From Alkalidesulfovibrio alkalitolerans DSM 16529 (GTDB lineage: Bacteria > Desulfobacterota > Desulfovibrionia > Desulfovibrionales > Desulfovibrionaceae): DNA of 64,000 nucleotides. Each line of letters begins with the position of its first letter. Position 1 is the first letter of the stretch. A program made the position numbers and the translations under genes. Where the stretch lies: NCBI RefSeq assembly GCF_000422245.1, contig NZ_ATHI01000004.1, positions 1 to 64,000 on the forward strand. Direction: 5' to 3'. Below, piece after piece: positions 34,961 through 45,142 of the stretch. The notes beneath the pieces were generated by a model. That model ran no database searches. It was not told the DNA's origin and was given only the letters and a program-made list of their open reading frames with translations.

Positions 34961-35150
34961 GAAAACCCCCTCAGGCTGTGAGTTGAACAGCTATATGGTC
35001 CGGCTGAAAGATACCCTGTCCCTATACCCCTTTTTTCACATGGTCAAGCAGAGCGCCTAAGCCTCGTGGAAAACAAGAGGATACGCAGCGGTTCGTGTCG
35101 AAACGCGGCCAATCCGCGCTGAACGGACCGTCGCCGCCCCTGACTGCGGG

Positions 35151-38129
35151 CTACCAGGCGAGCGTGGCGCGAAACGCCTGGGCCAGATTCTCCACAGGCT
35201 CGGCGAGAAGCGTTTTGCCCGCATTCGCCAGGCGCAGTTCGCCGTGCGCGGCCGTCTGGCCTATGCATCCCAGGCGCTGGCCCGCGAAGGCGCGCTCGAA
35301 GTCCTTTGACTTGTCTTCGGGCACGGTGCACACGAGGCGGCTGTGGGATTCGGCGTAGAGAAGCGCCAGGGGATGCAAGCCGTCTCCTGCCAGGGGAACG
35401 GCCGAGAGGTCGATGTCCGCGCCCAGGCGGCCGCCGATTGCCATCTCGGCCAGGGCCACGCCAAGGCCGCCGTCCGAGCAGTCGTGGCAGGCGCTGACGA
35501 GCCCTGCCTGGGCCGCGGCGAAGAGCGCGCGGTAGCGGGCCTGGGCCGAGAGGGCCTCGACCTCGGGGGCGCGTCCGCCGCGAAGCGAGAGCTCCTGGGC
35601 CAGTTCCGTGCCGAAGAGTTCGTCGTGGGTCAGGCCCAGCAGGTAGACGCGCTCGCCCGGCCGCTTGAAGTCCGAGGTCAGGCAGCGCCGCACGTCGGGC
35701 ACGATGCCCACCACGGAGAAGAGCACCGTGGGCGGAATGGATATCTTGGCCCCGCCGCCGGTGTAGTCGTTCTTCATGGAGTCCTTGCCCGAGATGCAGG
35801 GCACGCCGAAGGCCCGGCTGAAGTGGGCCAGGGCGCGGCAGGCGCGCACGAGCTGGGCCAGCTTGTATTCGCCGTCGGGCGTCTTTTCGGACTTGACCGG
35901 GTCGCACCAGCAGAAGTTGTCCACGCCCACCATCAGGTCCGGGTCCGCGCCCACGGCCACGGCGTTGCGCACGGCCTCGTCCATGGCCCCGGCCATCATC
36001 CAGTAGGTGTCGTAGTCGCTGAACTTGGGGCAGATGCCGTGCGACACGGCCAGTCCGCGCTCGATGCCGAGCACCGGCCGGATCACGCCCGCGTCGGCCG
36101 GGCCGTCGAGCTTCACGCCCACGAAGGGCTTGACCACGCTGCCGCCCTGGACCTCATGGTCGTACTGCCGCACCACGTATTCCTTGGAGCAGACGTTGAG
36201 GCGGCCGAGCATGGAGCGAAGCAGCGCGCCGTGGTCCGCGACTTCCGGCAGGGCGGGCATCTCCACGCGCGGGGCCTGCCATACGGCGGAAAGTTCCATC
36301 TGGGGCACGCCGTCGTGCAAAAACTCCATGTCCAAAAGGGCCACGGGCGTCTCGCCCCAGGTCACGTGGAAATAGCCGCTGTCCGTGAACTCGCCCAAGA
36401 CCGAGGCCTCGACGCCCATCTCGTCCGCCAGGCGCAGGAACTCGTCCAGGGTCTTTGGCGGCACGGCCAGGGACATGCGCTCCTGGGCTTCGGAGAGGAG
36501 CACCTCCCAGGGCCTGAGGCCGGGGTACTTGAGCGGAGCCTTGGAGAGGTCCAGGCGCGCGCCGCCCGTGGCCTCGGCCATCTCGCCCACGGACGAGGAC
36601 AGGCCGCCCGCGCCGTTGTCGGTGATGGCGCTGTAAAGGCCCAGGTCGCGGGCGCGCATGAGGAAGTCGTACATGCGGCGCTGGGTGATGGGGTCGCCGA
36701 TCTGCACGGCCGTGGCGGGCGAGCCCTCGTGCAGTTCCTCTGAGGAAAAGGTCGCGCCGTGGATGCCGTCCTTGCCGATGCGGCCGCCGACCATGACCAC
36801 GGCGTCGCCGGGCTTGTGGTATTTCTCGTAGGCCGGGCGGCCGTGCAGCATGGTGGGCATCAGGCCAAGCGTGCCGCAGTAGACCAGGGGCTTGCCCAGG
36901 AAGCGCTCGTCGAAGACGATGGAGCCGTTGACCGTGGGCACGCCGGACTTGTTGCCGCCGTGCTCCACGCCCTCGCGCACGCCTTCGAGCACCCGCCGCG
37001 GGTGCAGGAGCCTGGGCGGCAGTTCGCCTTCATGGAAGGGCGAGGCGAAGCAGAAGACGTCGGTGTTGCAGATGAGTTCCGCGCCCATGCCCGTGCCCAT
37101 GGGATCGCGGTTCACGCCCACGATGCCGGTCAGCGCGCCGCCGTAGGGGTCCAGGGCCGAAGGGGAGTTGTGGGTCTCCATCTTCACGCAGGCGGCCGTG
37201 TCCTCGGTGAACCGGAAGACGCCCGCGTTGTCCTTGAAGACCGAGAGGCACAGGTCGTCCGCGCCCTTGGCCGCACGGATGTCGCGCGTGGAGCCCGCGA
37301 TGCAGGTGGAAAAGAGGCTGTCCACGGTCTCGGACGCGCCAGTGTCCTCGTCGCGGTAGTCGATGCGGGCGTTGAAAATCTTGTGCTTGCAGTGCTCGGA
37401 CCAGGTCTGGGCCAGGACCTCGACCTCGGCGTCGGTGGGTTTTTCGGGCAGGCCGTGCTCCTTGCGCGCGGCCGCGACCTCGGGACGCGCGTAATGGTCG
37501 CGGATGGCGTGCATCTCGTCCAGGCTCAGGGCCAGGGTGTTGGCGCGCGAGAAGGCCATCAACTCCTCGTCGCTCATGGCCGCGAGGTCCACGACCGCGA
37601 CTTCCTCCACGGCCTTTGCCGCGACCTCCGCGCCGCGCGGCGCGATGTCCGCGCCCTCGGCCGCGCTCCTGATCTCGAAGCGCTGGATGAGTTCGTTGGC
37701 CAGCATGTCCGTGGCCAGATGGGTGGTCTGCTCGCGCGTGAGGCTCCCCTTCAGGAGATACTGCGTCGAGGTGTACACGGCCAGCTTCGCGGCCCGCTCG
37801 GGCGAAAGCCCCAGGACCACGGCCAGGGTCTCGCGCGCGGTGCGGCCCTCGTTGTCGGTCACGCCGGGCCGGAAGCCCACCTCGATCAGCCAGTCGAAAT
37901 CGCGCGCCAGCGGCGCGAGGGAGACTTCGTGCAACACCGGGTCGTGCAGTGCGCCGCGCTCCATGGCGAGCGTGGCCTCCTCCCCGGAAAGCCCCTCCAC
38001 GGTGAAGACCTTGACGATGCGCGCGGCCGCGACCGGCAGCTTGAGGGCGTTTCGCGCGGCCGCCGCGGCCTTCTGGCCCGGGGTGTCGATGACGTGGGCC
38101 TTCAGGCCGACATGGATGCGCACAAGCAT
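35151..38129 (-). CDS. purL: Phosphoribosylformylglycinamidine synthase, PurS-PurL fusion
   Basis: Fourth step of purine synthesis (FGAR to FGAM), 992 residues. The N-terminus is PurS-like, with two related segments (about 1-85 and 95-160), and the rest is PurL with TWSEHCKHKIF (about residue 243), METHNSPSALDPYGGA, GNKSGVPTVNG, a glycine-rich ITDNGAGGLSSSVGEMA and CHDCSDGGLGVALAEMA. There is no C-terminal glutaminase domain, so PurQ must be encoded elsewhere. It is flanked downstream by 190 bp with no gene and upstream by two palindromic repeats. Confidence 0.95.
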   Translation of the reverse strand: MLVRIHVGLKAHVIDTPGQKAAAAARNALKLPVAAARIVKVFTVEGLSGEEATLAMERGALHDPVLHEVSLAPLARDFDWLIEVGFRPGVTDNEGRTARETLAVVLGLSPERAAKLAVYTSTQYLLKGSLTREQTTHLATDMLANELIQRFEIRSAAEGADIAPRGAEVAAKAVEEVAVVDLAAMSDEELMAFSRANTLALSLDEMHAIRDHYARPEVAAARKEHGLPEKPTDAEVEVLAQTWSEHCKHKIFNARIDYRDEDTGASETVDSLFSTCIAGSTRDIRAAKGADDLCLSVFKDNAGVFRFTEDTAACVKMETHNSPSALDPYGGALTGIVGVNRDPMGTGMGAELICNTDVFCFASPFHEGELPPRLLHPRRVLEGVREGVEHGGNKSGVPTVNGSIVFDERFLGKPLVYCGTLGLMPTMLHGRPAYEKYHKPGDAVVMVGGRIGKDGIHGATFSSEELHEGSPATAVQIGDPITQRRMYDFLMRARDLGLYSAITDNGAGGLSSSVGEMAEATGGARLDLSKAPLKYPGLRPWEVLLSEAQERMSLAVPPKTLDEFLRLADEMGVEASVLGEFTDSGYFHVTWGETPVALLDMEFLHDGVPQMELSAVWQAPRVEMPALPEVADHGALLRSMLGRLNVCSKEYVVRQYDHEVQGGSVVKPFVGVKLDGPADAGVIRPVLGIERGLAVSHGICPKFSDYDTYWMMAGAMDEAVRNAVAVGADPDLMVGVDNFCWCDPVKSEKTPDGEYKLAQLVRACRALAHFSRAFGVPCISGKDSMKNDYTGGGAKISIPPTVLFSVVGIVPDVRRCLTSDFKRPGERVYLLGLTHDELFGTELAQELSLRGGRAPEVEALSAQARYRALFAAAQAGLVSACHDCSDGGLGVALAEMAIGGRLGADIDLSAVPLAGDGLHPLALLYAESHSRLVCTVPEDKSKDFERAFAGQRLGCIGQTAAHGELRLANAGKTLLAEPVENLAQAFRATLAW

Positions 38130-38199
38130 GGCAGGGTCTCCTTGGGAATGGCGTCGCTGGGGGAGGGGATAGCAGAAGAGGCTCCGGTTTTGAAGAAGA

Positions 38200-38323
38200 C
38201 AGACTGCTGAAAAAATCCCATCTGCTGCGTTGCCGCAAAAAGTTCAAACCCTCGCGTATTGCAAATACGCGTCGGTCTTGAACTTTTTGTGCGCCTTGCA
38301 TCTGGGTCTTTTTGAGCAGTCTG
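38200..38323 (+). repeat. Dispersed long palindrome, copy 8 (best-preserved)
   Basis: Nearly ideal copy: CAGACTGCTGAAAAA at one end, CAGTCTG at the other, with the centre CGCGTAT-tgcaa-ATACGCG. It lies 70 bp upstream of purL, antisense to it. Confidence 0.85.
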
Positions 38324-38360
38324 AGAAAAGAGGTTTGTCAACAATATCAAGAGAAATCAG

Positions 38361-38461
38361 GCCTTGCCCCCAAGGCCCCATCCGCCGCGTTGCCGCCAAA
38401 AGTTCAAGCCCTCGCGTATTACGAACGCAAAGCAGAAGACTTTGCGCTCCCGCGGCGCGCT
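38361..38461 (+). repeat. Dispersed long palindrome, copy 9 (head arm plus insert, truncated)
   Basis: Head arm (CCATCCGCCGCGTTGCCGCC, AAAAGTTCAAGCCCTCGCG) followed by TATTACGAACGCAAAGCAGA, the same insert seen in copy 2, then cut off at the stop codon of the GGDEF gene. The shared insert shows that copies 2 and 9 belong to a sub-family. Confidence 0.7.
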
Positions 38462-40933
38462 TCAGTCCGCGAGCGCGAGCCTGCGTCCACCCTCGGACTT
38501 GGCCTTGTAGGCCGCGCGGTCCGCGCGCAGCAGTAGACTTGCGGCCGTTTCGCCAGGCTTGAGCAGGGCCACACCGCCGGAAAAGCCCACGCGCCCCCCG
38601 AAGGCGTCGCGGACCATCTTGTCCAGGCGGCCCGCGAGTTGGGCGAGTTGCTTGGGCGTGATCTCGGTGAAGATCACGCCGAACTCGTCGCCGCCGTAGC
38701 GGCAGGGGAAGTCCATGCCCTTGCGCGTGCCCTGGCGCAGGATGTGCCCCATCTCGCGCAGGATGGCGTCGCCCGCCTGGTGCCCGTCGTTGTCGTTGAT
38801 GGCTTTGAAGCCGTCGAGGTCCAAAAAGACGAGACCCATGGTGCGCGCGGTGCGATGCGCACGTTGCGTCTCGCGTTCGAGCACGGCCTGGAACTGGGTG
38901 TGGTTGAGCAGTCCGGTCAGGCCGTCGTACATGGCCTGGACCTTGAGCTTCTCTTCCAGGCGGCGCACGGCGGTCAGGTCGCGGCCGACCACGAGGTGGC
39001 TTCGCGCCTCCTCGCCGCCCAGGGGCGAGAAGACCAGCTCCAGCGCCAGCGGGTTCGGGTCGTCGGCCATGAGCATGGCCTCCACCGGCGCGTGCAGGTG
39101 CCCGAGCACCGAGGCGTCCCATTTGCCTGTGTAGGCTCCGGTGGGCTTGGAGATGGTGAAGAGGTTCTTGCCCGCGATTTTCTCGGAGAGGTGCGGCGAG
39201 GCGAACGTCACGGTTCCCCTGGCGTCCACCGTGAGCACCACGTCGCGCATGGAGGCGACGAGGGCCTCCATGAAGTTCAGCTCCTTGAGGGCCTGCATCT
39301 CCAGCTCCGATATTTCGGTCACGTCCTCCAGCAAAAAGACGATCTCGGCCTCGCGGGGCGTGCGCACCTTGTGTGCCGAGAGATAGAGACAGCGGTGCCG
39401 CACTGCGCCCTGGGGCAGGGTGGCGCAGAAGATGCGCGAAATGGTCTGGCGATCGCTGGCGGGAAATTCCATCCAGCCGGGCTCGTTGCCCACGCCCAGG
39501 GCCTCGTGGAGCAGATCGGAGACGGCCGTGCCCTTGCCCGCCGGAATCGGCGCCAGGATCTCACGGAAGCGCGCGTTGCAGCCAAGCAGCCTGCCCCGGT
39601 TGTCCGCGTGGGCCACGCCCAGGGGAAGCTGGTCGAGCAGCAGGGCCTTTCGTTCGAGCACGGCCTTGCGTCCGAGGTAGTTGTCGAAGGCCTTGGAGAG
39701 GAAGCGCAGGTAGAGCGCGAAGCCCGAGGCGTCGGCGCGCGGCTTTGCATCCCGTGCGATGCGCAGGCCTCCTATCTCGCGGCCGTCCGCGAGGAGGCGG
39801 TGGATATCGCCGCCGAGGTCCCAGACCACGGGCTTGTCCAGCGTCAGTCCGTGGGCCGCGCTGACGAGCATGCCGTCGCGGAAGGTGAACAGGCTGCGCG
39901 TCTCGCCTTCGGGCGCGAGCAGCCAGATGTCGGCGTCGGAAAGACCGAAGGCCAGGCGCAGGTGGCGAAAGATGCTCACGGCCACGGCCTTCAGGCCGCC
40001 ATCGGCGAGCTGTATCTCAACGGCCAGGAAATAGGCCCGCTGCATCTCCTGCAACGAATTCTGGTAGTGGCGCTCGTCGGGCGGGGCCTCGCCAATGCCA
40101 AGTGTGGAGAGCATGGAACGGAAACGTTCCACGCAGCGTCGGCGCAGGGTCTCGATCTCGGCGTCGCTCATTTCCAGATGCGTGCGCAGGGTGAGTTCGA
40201 AATGCAAAAGGGCGAGCGGGTCGGGCCGTGCGCCGTGCTCGAGTTCTGACCAGCGCGTGGCCAGGATGATGGACTGGCAATAGGGATCGTGCTCGTCGAG
40301 GCGGTCGATGTCGTGATGGTGGCGGATGCCGTCGCACAATTCCAGGGGGATGTTGAGCTGCGCCAGGAGGAGTTGCGTGAGCGCGCCGTGCGGCATGCCG
40401 AGCACCCGCTCCTCCTCGTCGGGCCTTTCGGTCAGGAGGCAGTACTCGCCCCTGGGCTCGAAGCGCTCGGGCCAGGCGCAGCGAAGAAGCATGAGGGAGA
40501 GGTCCTTGAACATGGCGCACAGATAGGCCCGAGTAGCTTCCCTCGGCGCCAGACGCTCGCAGATCAGTTCAGCGGCGATGGCCGCCCAGACGAGCACGCG
40601 CCAGGAAACGTAAAGCTCGCTGTTCGCGTCCTTCTGGGGGCGCTTGGGCATCAGGGCCTTTTGGAAGGAGATGGTCAGGGCGAGCTTGAGCAATTCCTGC
40701 GTGCCCAGGACCACGGCGGCGCGCTTTAGGTCCGTGCAGCGTTGCGAAACGCCGTAGTAGGGGGAGTTGACGAGCGAGAGGACCATGGCCGAAAGCGCAG
40801 GGTCCATGCCGAGGGTCTCGGCGATGGCCTCGAATTCGGGCTGCTCCTTGACCACCTCACGGATGAGCCGGGAGGTGACCGGCGTGAAGGTGGCCTTCAG
40901 GCATTCATTCAGCGAGGCGATGACGTCGCTCAT
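38462..40933 (-). CDS. HDOD-PAS-GGDEF signalling protein (diguanylate cyclase)
   Basis: 823 residues. Residues about 1-225 form an HDOD domain (LVNSPYYGVSQRCTDLKRAAVVLG, and HGALTQLLLAQLNIPLELCDGIRHHHD). A helical/GAF-like middle and PAS segments follow (LLLDQLPLGVAHADNRGR, VVLTVDARGTVTFAS). The C-terminal GGDEF domain (about 655-823) has DLDGFKAINDNDGHQAGD and an intact CRYGGDEFGVIF, so it should make cyclic-di-GMP. The inhibitory RxxD site upstream of GGDEF is not present (KGMD there). Soluble. Its stop lies at the broken end of a palindromic repeat. Confidence 0.92.
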   Translation of the reverse strand: MSDVIASLNECLKATFTPVTSRLIREVVKEQPEFEAIAETLGMDPALSAMVLSLVNSPYYGVSQRCTDLKRAAVVLGTQELLKLALTISFQKALMPKRPQKDANSELYVSWRVLVWAAIAAELICERLAPREATRAYLCAMFKDLSLMLLRCAWPERFEPRGEYCLLTERPDEEERVLGMPHGALTQLLLAQLNIPLELCDGIRHHHDIDRLDEHDPYCQSIILATRWSELEHGARPDPLALLHFELTLRTHLEMSDAEIETLRRRCVERFRSMLSTLGIGEAPPDERHYQNSLQEMQRAYFLAVEIQLADGGLKAVAVSIFRHLRLAFGLSDADIWLLAPEGETRSLFTFRDGMLVSAAHGLTLDKPVVWDLGGDIHRLLADGREIGGLRIARDAKPRADASGFALYLRFLSKAFDNYLGRKAVLERKALLLDQLPLGVAHADNRGRLLGCNARFREILAPIPAGKGTAVSDLLHEALGVGNEPGWMEFPASDRQTISRIFCATLPQGAVRHRCLYLSAHKVRTPREAEIVFLLEDVTEISELEMQALKELNFMEALVASMRDVVLTVDARGTVTFASPHLSEKIAGKNLFTISKPTGAYTGKWDASVLGHLHAPVEAMLMADDPNPLALELVFSPLGGEEARSHLVVGRDLTAVRRLEEKLKVQAMYDGLTGLLNHTQFQAVLERETQRAHRTARTMGLVFLDLDGFKAINDNDGHQAGDAILREMGHILRQGTRKGMDFPCRYGGDEFGVIFTEITPKQLAQLAGRLDKMVRDAFGGRVGFSGGVALLKPGETAASLLLRADRAAYKAKSEGGRRLALAD

Positions 40934-41164
40934 CGGTCAGCCTGCCTGCCCCGCGCGCCGCGCGGGGGATGAATAAGGATGAGGTCGCGTTGCGCCGTGC
41001 CCACCATGATTGCGACATAACACAAAAAACATGGGCCGCCCATGGGGTGGCGGGAAAAAAACTCCGTTCACGCTACGCCACGCGCAACACGAGAAGGGGA
41101 TCGGCGCTTTTGAGGAAATGCCGCAGGTGCGTCTTTTCAGCCATCTGACGATGACATCCATCAC
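40934..41164. other. Intergenic region with a repeat fragment
   Basis: No gene. It holds the probable promoter of the HDOD-GGDEF gene and an isolated end fragment of the dispersed palindrome at about 41112-41147 (CCGCAGGTGCGTCTTTTCAG). The next 126 bp are copy 10. Confidence 0.5.
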
Positions 41165-41290
41165 GCAGGCCGCTCAAAAGGCGTCGGATGCAAGGAGCGA
41201 GAACTGGTCAAGGCCGATGCGTATTCCATATACGCGAGGGTTTGACCGGTTCGAGGCAACGCCGCAGACGGCGTCTTTTCAGTGGCCTGC
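41165..41290 (-). repeat. Dispersed long palindrome, copy 10 (3 bp from polyprenyl synthase stop)
   Basis: Full-length copy in minus orientation. Its head (GCAGGCCACTGAAAAGACG) begins three bases after the TAA of the polyprenyl synthase gene, and the centre is ATGCGTAT-tccat-ATACGCGAGG on the plus strand. Confidence 0.85.
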
Positions 41291-41293
41291 GGG

Positions 41294-42262
41294 TTATTTT
41301 TTGCGGGCGAGGACGTAGTGCAGGGACTGCGCCAGGACGTCGGCGGCCCAGCCCTTGGGCAGGCCGTCCAGGGCCTCGCGGGCCTTGTCCACGTAGTCGG
41401 CGGCGCGCTGCCGCGTGGCCTCGGCGAAGCCTTCGTCTCGGATGCGCGAGACGAGACCTTCGATCTCGGCCTCGGACAGGGCGTTGCCTTTGATGCGGAG
41501 ACGCAGGGCGTCGCGCTCGGACTGGGGCAGCGATTCGAGCAGCAACAGCAGGGGCAGCGTGAGCTTGCCTTCCCTGAGGTCGGACCCGGCGGGCTTGCCG
41601 CTGATCTCGGAAGGCGAGGTGTAGTCCAGGGCGTCGTCCACGAGTTGGAAGGCGATGCCCAAGTTCAGGCCAAAGCTTTCGGCGCGCGCCTCGGCGGCCG
41701 CTGAAGCGTCGGCCAGGATGGCTCCGGAACTCGACGATGCCTGGATGAGGTAGGCGGTCTTGCCGGTGATGATCTCCATGTAGCCTGCGTCGTCGAGATC
41801 GTGCTCACGCGCGGCCGCGATCTCCTGGATCTCGCCCACCGCAGTGCGCAAGACCGCTTCGGAGAGCACGACCACGAGGCGCGGCAGGCCGTATTCGGCC
41901 ACCAGCCGGTTGGCCAGGGCCAGCAGCGCGTCGCCCGCGAGGATGGCCTCGGAACGCGAGAAGGCGATGTGGGCCGCCTCCTTGCCACGCCGCAAGTTCG
42001 CGCCGTCCAGGATGTCGTCGTGCAAAAGCGTGGCCGAGTGCAGCATCTCCAGGGACGCCGCCAGGGGGTAGACGTTCTCGCCCTGGTGTCCCAGCAGGCG
42101 GGCCATGAGCACGCAGAGCATGGGACGGAAGCGTTTGCCGCCCGCACCAAGGACGTGAGCCGCCACCGGCCGGACGAGCGGATGGAGGCGGTCGGTCTCC
42201 TGGCGGAGGAAGGTCTCTATGCCCGCGAGTTCACGGGCCAAAAGGTCGGCGTGGGGGGTCAT
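41294..42262 (-). CDS. ispB: Polyprenyl diphosphate synthase (octaprenyl/heptaprenyl type)
   Basis: Trans-isoprenyl diphosphate synthase that makes the quinone side chain, 322 residues. The first Asp-rich motif is LLHDDILDGANLRRG (about residues 84-98), the second is FQLVDDALDYTSP, and GGKRFRPML is the conserved N-terminal substrate loop. The product length cannot be read from the sequence. The start MTPHADLLAREL is preferred over a 13-codon extension. It lies 53 bp after futalosine hydrolase on the same strand, a menaquinone context. Confidence 0.93.
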   Translation of the reverse strand: MTPHADLLARELAGIETFLRQETDRLHPLVRPVAAHVLGAGGKRFRPMLCVLMARLLGHQGENVYPLAASLEMLHSATLLHDDILDGANLRRGKEAAHIAFSRSEAILAGDALLALANRLVAEYGLPRLVVVLSEAVLRTAVGEIQEIAAAREHDLDDAGYMEIITGKTAYLIQASSSSGAILADASAAAEARAESFGLNLGIAFQLVDDALDYTSPSEISGKPAGSDLREGKLTLPLLLLLESLPQSERDALRLRIKGNALSEAEIEGLVSRIRDEGFAEATRQRAADYVDKAREALDGLPKGWAADVLAQSLHYVLARKK

Positions 42263-42315
42263 GTCGCGCGGAATCCTAGCCGAGAGGCCGCCGCCGGGCA
42301 AGCGAAAAACGCACG

Positions 42316-43101
42316 TCAGGAGGCATGGTCAGCCGCCGGTCCGGCGAACAGGCGATCGCAGGCCACGGCCAGGGCGTCAAGCGCGCCGTCAAGGTCCCAG
42401 TCGTGGGCCGCGCGCGAGCCCACGAGGTTCGAGACGGTGCGCACCTCCAGGAAGGGAACGCCCGCCTGCGCGGCAGCGTAGGCCAGGGCGAAGCCTTCCA
42501 TGGATTCGAGGATTGCGCCGTGGCGGGCCATGGCAGTGGCGCGGGCGGACGTGCCGCTGGCCGCAGAGACCGTGAGCCCGCACAGGCGCGGCCAGTCGTC
42601 CGGCACGGACAACGCCAGCCGCTCGCTCGCGGCGTCTGGATCGAGGCCCAGGCGGTCGAAGACGGGCTGGCCACCAAGAAATCCCTGGGGCAGGCCGATG
42701 CCGCGCGGATCGACGCCGTTCTCGCCGAAGAGTCCGTAGTCGGCGAAGACCGCCTGGTTGAGCACGGCTGCGTCGCCGATGGACGCGACGCGCGGATCGA
42801 AGGTTCCTGCCACTCCCAGGCACAGGACGCCCGAGGGGTTCTCGCGGCCAAGGGCCAGTCCGAGGTGCGCGGCCGCGCTCACCGGCCCCACGCCCGTAAC
42901 CAGGAGCAGGCACTCCCGCCCGTGGACCGGGGCCAGGACAACCTCGCCCTGTCCGGGCGCGGCAGTAGCGTCGCCAAGGCGCAGGGCGGCCGCCATCTCG
43001 CGCCGAGTGGCGCAGGCCACGAGCAGGGGCGCTTCGTCGTGTCGGAAACGTGCGGCCGGATCGCTCCGGCCGCACGCCTGGGGTCGGGATGCGGGCGTCA
43101 C
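42316..43101 (-). CDS. mqnB: Futalosine hydrolase
   Basis: Nucleoside-phosphorylase-fold enzyme that cleaves futalosine to dehypoxanthine futalosine and hypoxanthine in the alternative menaquinone pathway; 261 residues. Characteristic blocks are LLLVTGVGPVSAAAHLG, GVLCLGVAGTFDPRVASIGD, and ILESMEGFALAYAAAQAGVPFLEVRTVSNLVG with the catalytic Asp region DWDLDGAL. The first 25 residues look non-conserved and the start may lie further in, near LLVACATRREM. It precedes the polyprenyl synthase gene on the same strand. Its presence argues for futalosine rather than MenF-type menaquinone synthesis. Confidence 0.9.
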   Translation of the reverse strand: MTPASRPQACGRSDPAARFRHDEAPLLVACATRREMAAALRLGDATAAPGQGEVVLAPVHGRECLLLVTGVGPVSAAAHLGLALGRENPSGVLCLGVAGTFDPRVASIGDAAVLNQAVFADYGLFGENGVDPRGIGLPQGFLGGQPVFDRLGLDPDAASERLALSVPDDWPRLCGLTVSAASGTSARATAMARHGAILESMEGFALAYAAAQAGVPFLEVRTVSNLVGSRAAHDWDLDGALDALAVACDRLFAGPAADHAS

Positions 43102-43111
43102 GGGCCCGACA

Positions 43112-45142
43112 TTACTCCTGCGTCTTCAGTTCGTGAACAAGTTTTTGCAGTTCCTGGGACTGGCGGGCCAGTTCGGTGATCGCCGAGGCCGCCTCGGCCA
43201 TGACCTGCGAGGTTTCCATGGATATCTGGCTGATCTCGTCCACGGAACGGTTGATCTCCTCGGATGTCGCGGACTGCTGTTCGGCGGCGGCCGCGATGGA
43301 CGAGACTTGGCCCGAGGTGTTGCCGACGATGCCAACGATTTCCGCGAGGGCCTTGCCGGATTGTTCGGCCAGGGCCGTGGATTCGCCTACGGACTTGGCT
43401 GCGGCGTGAGTGGCCTCCACGCTCGATCGCGCGTCACGCTGAATGGAGGAGATGGCTTGGCCGACCTCCTTGGTGGCGTTCATGGTCTTCTCGGCGAGCT
43501 TGCGCACCTCGTCCGCGACCACGGCGAAGCCCCGTCCCGCATCGCCCGCGCGTGCGGCCTCGATGGCGGCATTGAGCGCCAGGAGGTTGGTCTGGTCCGC
43601 TATGTCCTCGATGACCGTGATGATCTGGCCGATGCTCTCGGCCTGGCGGCCCAGGCTCTCCATGGTCGTCTGCAGGGCCTCGGTCTGCGTCTTCAGTCCG
43701 CCGATGGCCGAGATGACCTGCCCCACGGAGCGTTCGCCCTGGTTGGCCTGCGCCTTGGCCTTGTCGGCGTCCACGGCCGATTGCGAAGCGTTGCGCGCGA
43801 CTTCCATGACCGTGGCGTTCATTTCTTCCATGGCCGTGGCCGTCTCGGCCACGCGGGCGTTTTGCCGCTCCGAGCCTCGCGCAGCCTGCTCCACCTGGCG
43901 GGAAAGCTCCTCGGAAGCCGAGGTCATGCGTTCGACCACGACCTCGATGTGCCCGGCCGCCTGGAGCATGCCCTCTCGTTTGGCTTGTTCGGCCTTGCGC
44001 TTGGCTTCTTCGGCCTCGTCCGAGGCCTTTTTACACAGCGTGGCCTGCTCTTCGGCCTCGCGTGTCTTGGCTTCGGCCGTGGCGATCATCTCGCGCAGGC
44101 TTTTGACCATGGCGTTCAGCGAGGCCGCGAGCACGCCGATTTCGTCCTTGTTGGCGATGGTCAGCGTTCCGTCGAGTTTGCCGCCTGCGATGTCCGAGGC
44201 GAATTCAGAGGCGCGGCGTACGGGGTTGGCCAGGGAGCGGGCGAAGATCACGGCCAGCACGGCTACGATCAGGGTGATGATGCCGGAGACGACGAGGATG
44301 GCGTTGACGATTTCGCGCTGTGTTTGCTCCACGATTTCGCGTGGCGCGCCAATGAAGAGCATGCCGCTGGTCTTGCCGTCGGCGGAGACGATGGGCCAGT
44401 AGGCTGTGTCGTACATCCGGCCCAGGATCAGGTTCTGGGCGATGAACTCGCGCGAGTTTCTGAGCACGGTCTCGATGACCGCGGGGTTGTCCATCTTTGT
44501 GCCGACGGCGCGCTGCCCCTGGCGCATGATGGTCGTGGCCACGCGCATATCGTTGTCGAAGATGGTGCACTCAACGCCGATGCGCGACTTGATGCTGTCC
44601 ACGAAGCTCATGGAGCCGAGGTCCACGCCCGGGGTGACGACGCCCACGACCCGCCCCGCGAGGACGATCGGTTGTCCGGCGCGCAGCGAGAACTTGATCA
44701 CGGTGCCGGGTTCGATGCCCACGGATGCCTCGCCGCGCAGGGCTTTTTGCACGTTGATCTGGTTCGCGACCGAATCCCCGGTCCTGTCGGAGTGGCCGCG
44801 CGCGAGGACCGTTCCCCGTGCGTCGGAGATGGTGACGAACTCGATCGCCGAATTCTTCATCATGCCTTTGGCGACGGAAGCAAGAAAGGCGGAGTCTCCC
44901 TCGGCCGCAGCCTGCGCCACTGCCGGGTTTTCGGCCACCAGTCTGGCGGAGAGGGAAAGCATTTCGCCGATGTCTTTGATCTCGGCGTCCACGCTTTGCC
45001 GGAAGTTCCGGATCTGCACCAGGGACTGTTCGTCGAAGCCCTGGCTCACGAAATGGTTGACGCTGTAGGTTATGCTCGCGGTGAGCACCGCGATGACAAT
45101 GAGGATGAACGATAGGACCTTCCAAAAGATTGAGAGCTTCAT
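43112..45142 (-). CDS. Methyl-accepting chemotaxis protein, Cache type
   Basis: 676-residue chemoreceptor. N-terminal membrane helix (about 9-28), periplasmic dCache/double-PAS-like domain ([41 protein letters not shown]), second membrane helix (about 286-308), HAMP domain, a long coiled coil rich in Glu/Lys/Ala (about 355-400), and the signalling tip [20 protein letters not shown]. The signalling hairpin is nearly identical in sequence to that of the heme chemoreceptor at 32.5 kb. No C-terminal pentapeptide. Ligand unknown; dCache domains usually bind amino acids or small organic acids. Monocistronic, with a long AT-rich region upstream. Confidence 0.94.
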   Translation of the reverse strand: MKLSIFWKVLSFILIVIAVLTASITYSVNHFVSQGFDEQSLVQIRNFRQSVDAEIKDIGEMLSLSARLVAENPAVAQAAAEGDSAFLASVAKGMMKNSAIEFVTISDARGTVLARGHSDRTGDSVANQINVQKALRGEASVGIEPGTVIKFSLRAGQPIVLAGRVVGVVTPGVDLGSMSFVDSIKSRIGVECTIFDNDMRVATTIMRQGQRAVGTKMDNPAVIETVLRNSREFIAQNLILGRMYDTAYWPIVSADGKTSGMLFIGAPREIVEQTQREIVNAILVVSGIITLIVAVLAVIFARSLANPVRRASEFASDIAGGKLDGTLTIANKDEIGVLAASLNAMVKSLREMIATAEAKTREAEEQATLCKKASDEAEEAKRKAEQAKREGMLQAAGHIEVVVERMTSASEELSRQVEQAARGSERQNARVAETATAMEEMNATVMEVARNASQSAVDADKAKAQANQGERSVGQVISAIGGLKTQTEALQTTMESLGRQAESIGQIITVIEDIADQTNLLALNAAIEAARAGDAGRGFAVVADEVRKLAEKTMNATKEVGQAISSIQRDARSSVEATHAAAKSVGESTALAEQSGKALAEIVGIVGNTSGQVSSIAAAAEQQSATSEEINRSVDEISQISMETSQVMAEAASAITELARQSQELQKLVHELKTQE

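Noticed and set aside
35044-35907. 287-codon minus-strand frame inside purL
   Set aside because: It is an alternative frame of the same GC-rich gene; the purL frame has full family motifs.
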